A stretch of DNA of 64,000 bases from assembly GCA_024280215.1 (NCBI GenBank), contig JAJRQO010000042.1:44696-108695 (forward strand), given 5' to 3'. A program made the translations under genes and the position numbers. Of the stretch, positions 63,866 to 64,000 are shown in pieces (the first letter of the stretch is position 1; every line of letters starts with the position of its first letter). This stretch comes from Candidatus Zixiibacteriota bacterium (GTDB lineage: Bacteria > Zixibacteria > MSB-5A5 > GN15 > FEB-12). Under the pieces are notes generated by a model that did not search any database, was not told where the DNA came from, and saw only the letters and a list, made by a program, of their open reading frames with translations.

Positions 63866-64000
63866 CCTCCCCCGAATTGACGGACAGCAAGTTAAGAAGT
63901 ATATTCCGTAATAGGAGGTGTCCAATGACACGAAGACGTAAATATGACCGTCAATTTAAGATAGAAGCTGTTCGTTTAGTAACAGAGAATGGTCGCAAAG
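63866..64000 (+). mobile_element. left end of an IS3-family insertion sequence, partial
   Basis: The transposase OrfA start (63924) with AGGAGGTG just upstream is preceded by CCTCCCCCGAATTGACGGAC at 63866-63885, which may include the left terminal repeat. The right end is outside the window, so boundary and target duplication cannot be confirmed. Confidence 0.7.
63924..64000 (+). CDS. IS3-family transposase OrfA, partial
   Basis: The first 25 codons read MTRRRKYDRQFKIEAVRLV then TENGRK. This is the start of an IS3/IS911 OrfA helix-turn-helix protein ('r..ys.eFK.eaV.l...g.s'). A strong AGGAGGTG precedes the ATG. The gene leaves the window. OrfA usually works with an OrfB DDE transposase made by frameshifting. 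Confidence 0.88.

Overview
The window is AT-rich (roughly 35-38% GC by eye) and comes from a diderm bacterium. TolC-type exporters, RND pumps, lipoproteins and a probable outer-membrane barrel show an outer membrane. Two secreted proteins end in the 'YPNPFNP ... SGIYFYR ... K(K)M.LLK' sorting-type domain, and a secreted dehydrogenase carries a dockerin-like tail of the 'RGNVDGD...IDI.DLVYLVD.MF' type. Together these point to the FCB superphylum. I think a Zixibacteria-like lineage is most likely, but that is inference from protein style, not from a marker gene.

Layout. 1-2.5 kb: ftsE-ftsX-EnvC-like septal peptidoglycan module, with a strikingly degenerate FtsE. 2.6-8.4 kb: a YCF48-like propeller, a roadblock-like protein, B12-dependent ribonucleotide reductase nrdJ, and small membrane proteins (TM2, DUF2752-like). 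8.8-10.9 kb: an operon of three type IV pilin-like proteins behind a possible sigma-54 promoter. 11-13.8 kb: a VOC protein, a deacetylase-fold protein with lost metal ligands, and pyruvate kinase. 14-16.8 kb: a signalling trio (sensor-like protein, degenerate NtrC-type regulator, GAF protein). 16.8-19 kb: mltG-ruvX, then a scar with a truncated gene, a GIY-YIG nuclease remnant and dispersed repeats. 19-30.7 kb: mostly housekeeping genes (lepA, cdaA-folP, ftsH, hpt-tilS, a K+ channel), with a secreted sugar dehydrogenase inserted on the opposite strand between ftsH and folP. 30.8-40.2 kb: VanZ-like protein, two secreted adhesin-like proteins that share a module, a PP2C phosphatase and a GT39-like/TPR membrane protein. 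40.3 kb: tRNA-Arg(ACG). 40.5-41.8 kb: two lipoproteins.

41.9-47 kb is a TetR-TolC-RND efflux operon with no adaptor gene. 47.2-56.7 kb is a surface-protein operon behind a perfect-consensus sigma-70 promoter: a giant carboxypeptidase-regulatory-repeat protein that an in-frame TAG splits in two, a fibronectin-III-like protein and a barrel protein. 57.3-63.7 kb is a heavy-metal efflux operon (a small Cys/His protein, TolC-type, His/Asp-rich adaptor, HME-type RND pump). It ends in a P-II signalling gene that is translationally coupled to the pump and interrupted by an in-frame TAA. The right edge enters an IS3-family element.

The most distinctive observations are the two clean in-frame stop codons (52757-52759 and 57531-57533), the P-II-coupled metal pump, the FtsE and NtrC-like ATPases that have lost key motifs, and the repeat-rich scar at 18.7-19.0 kb.
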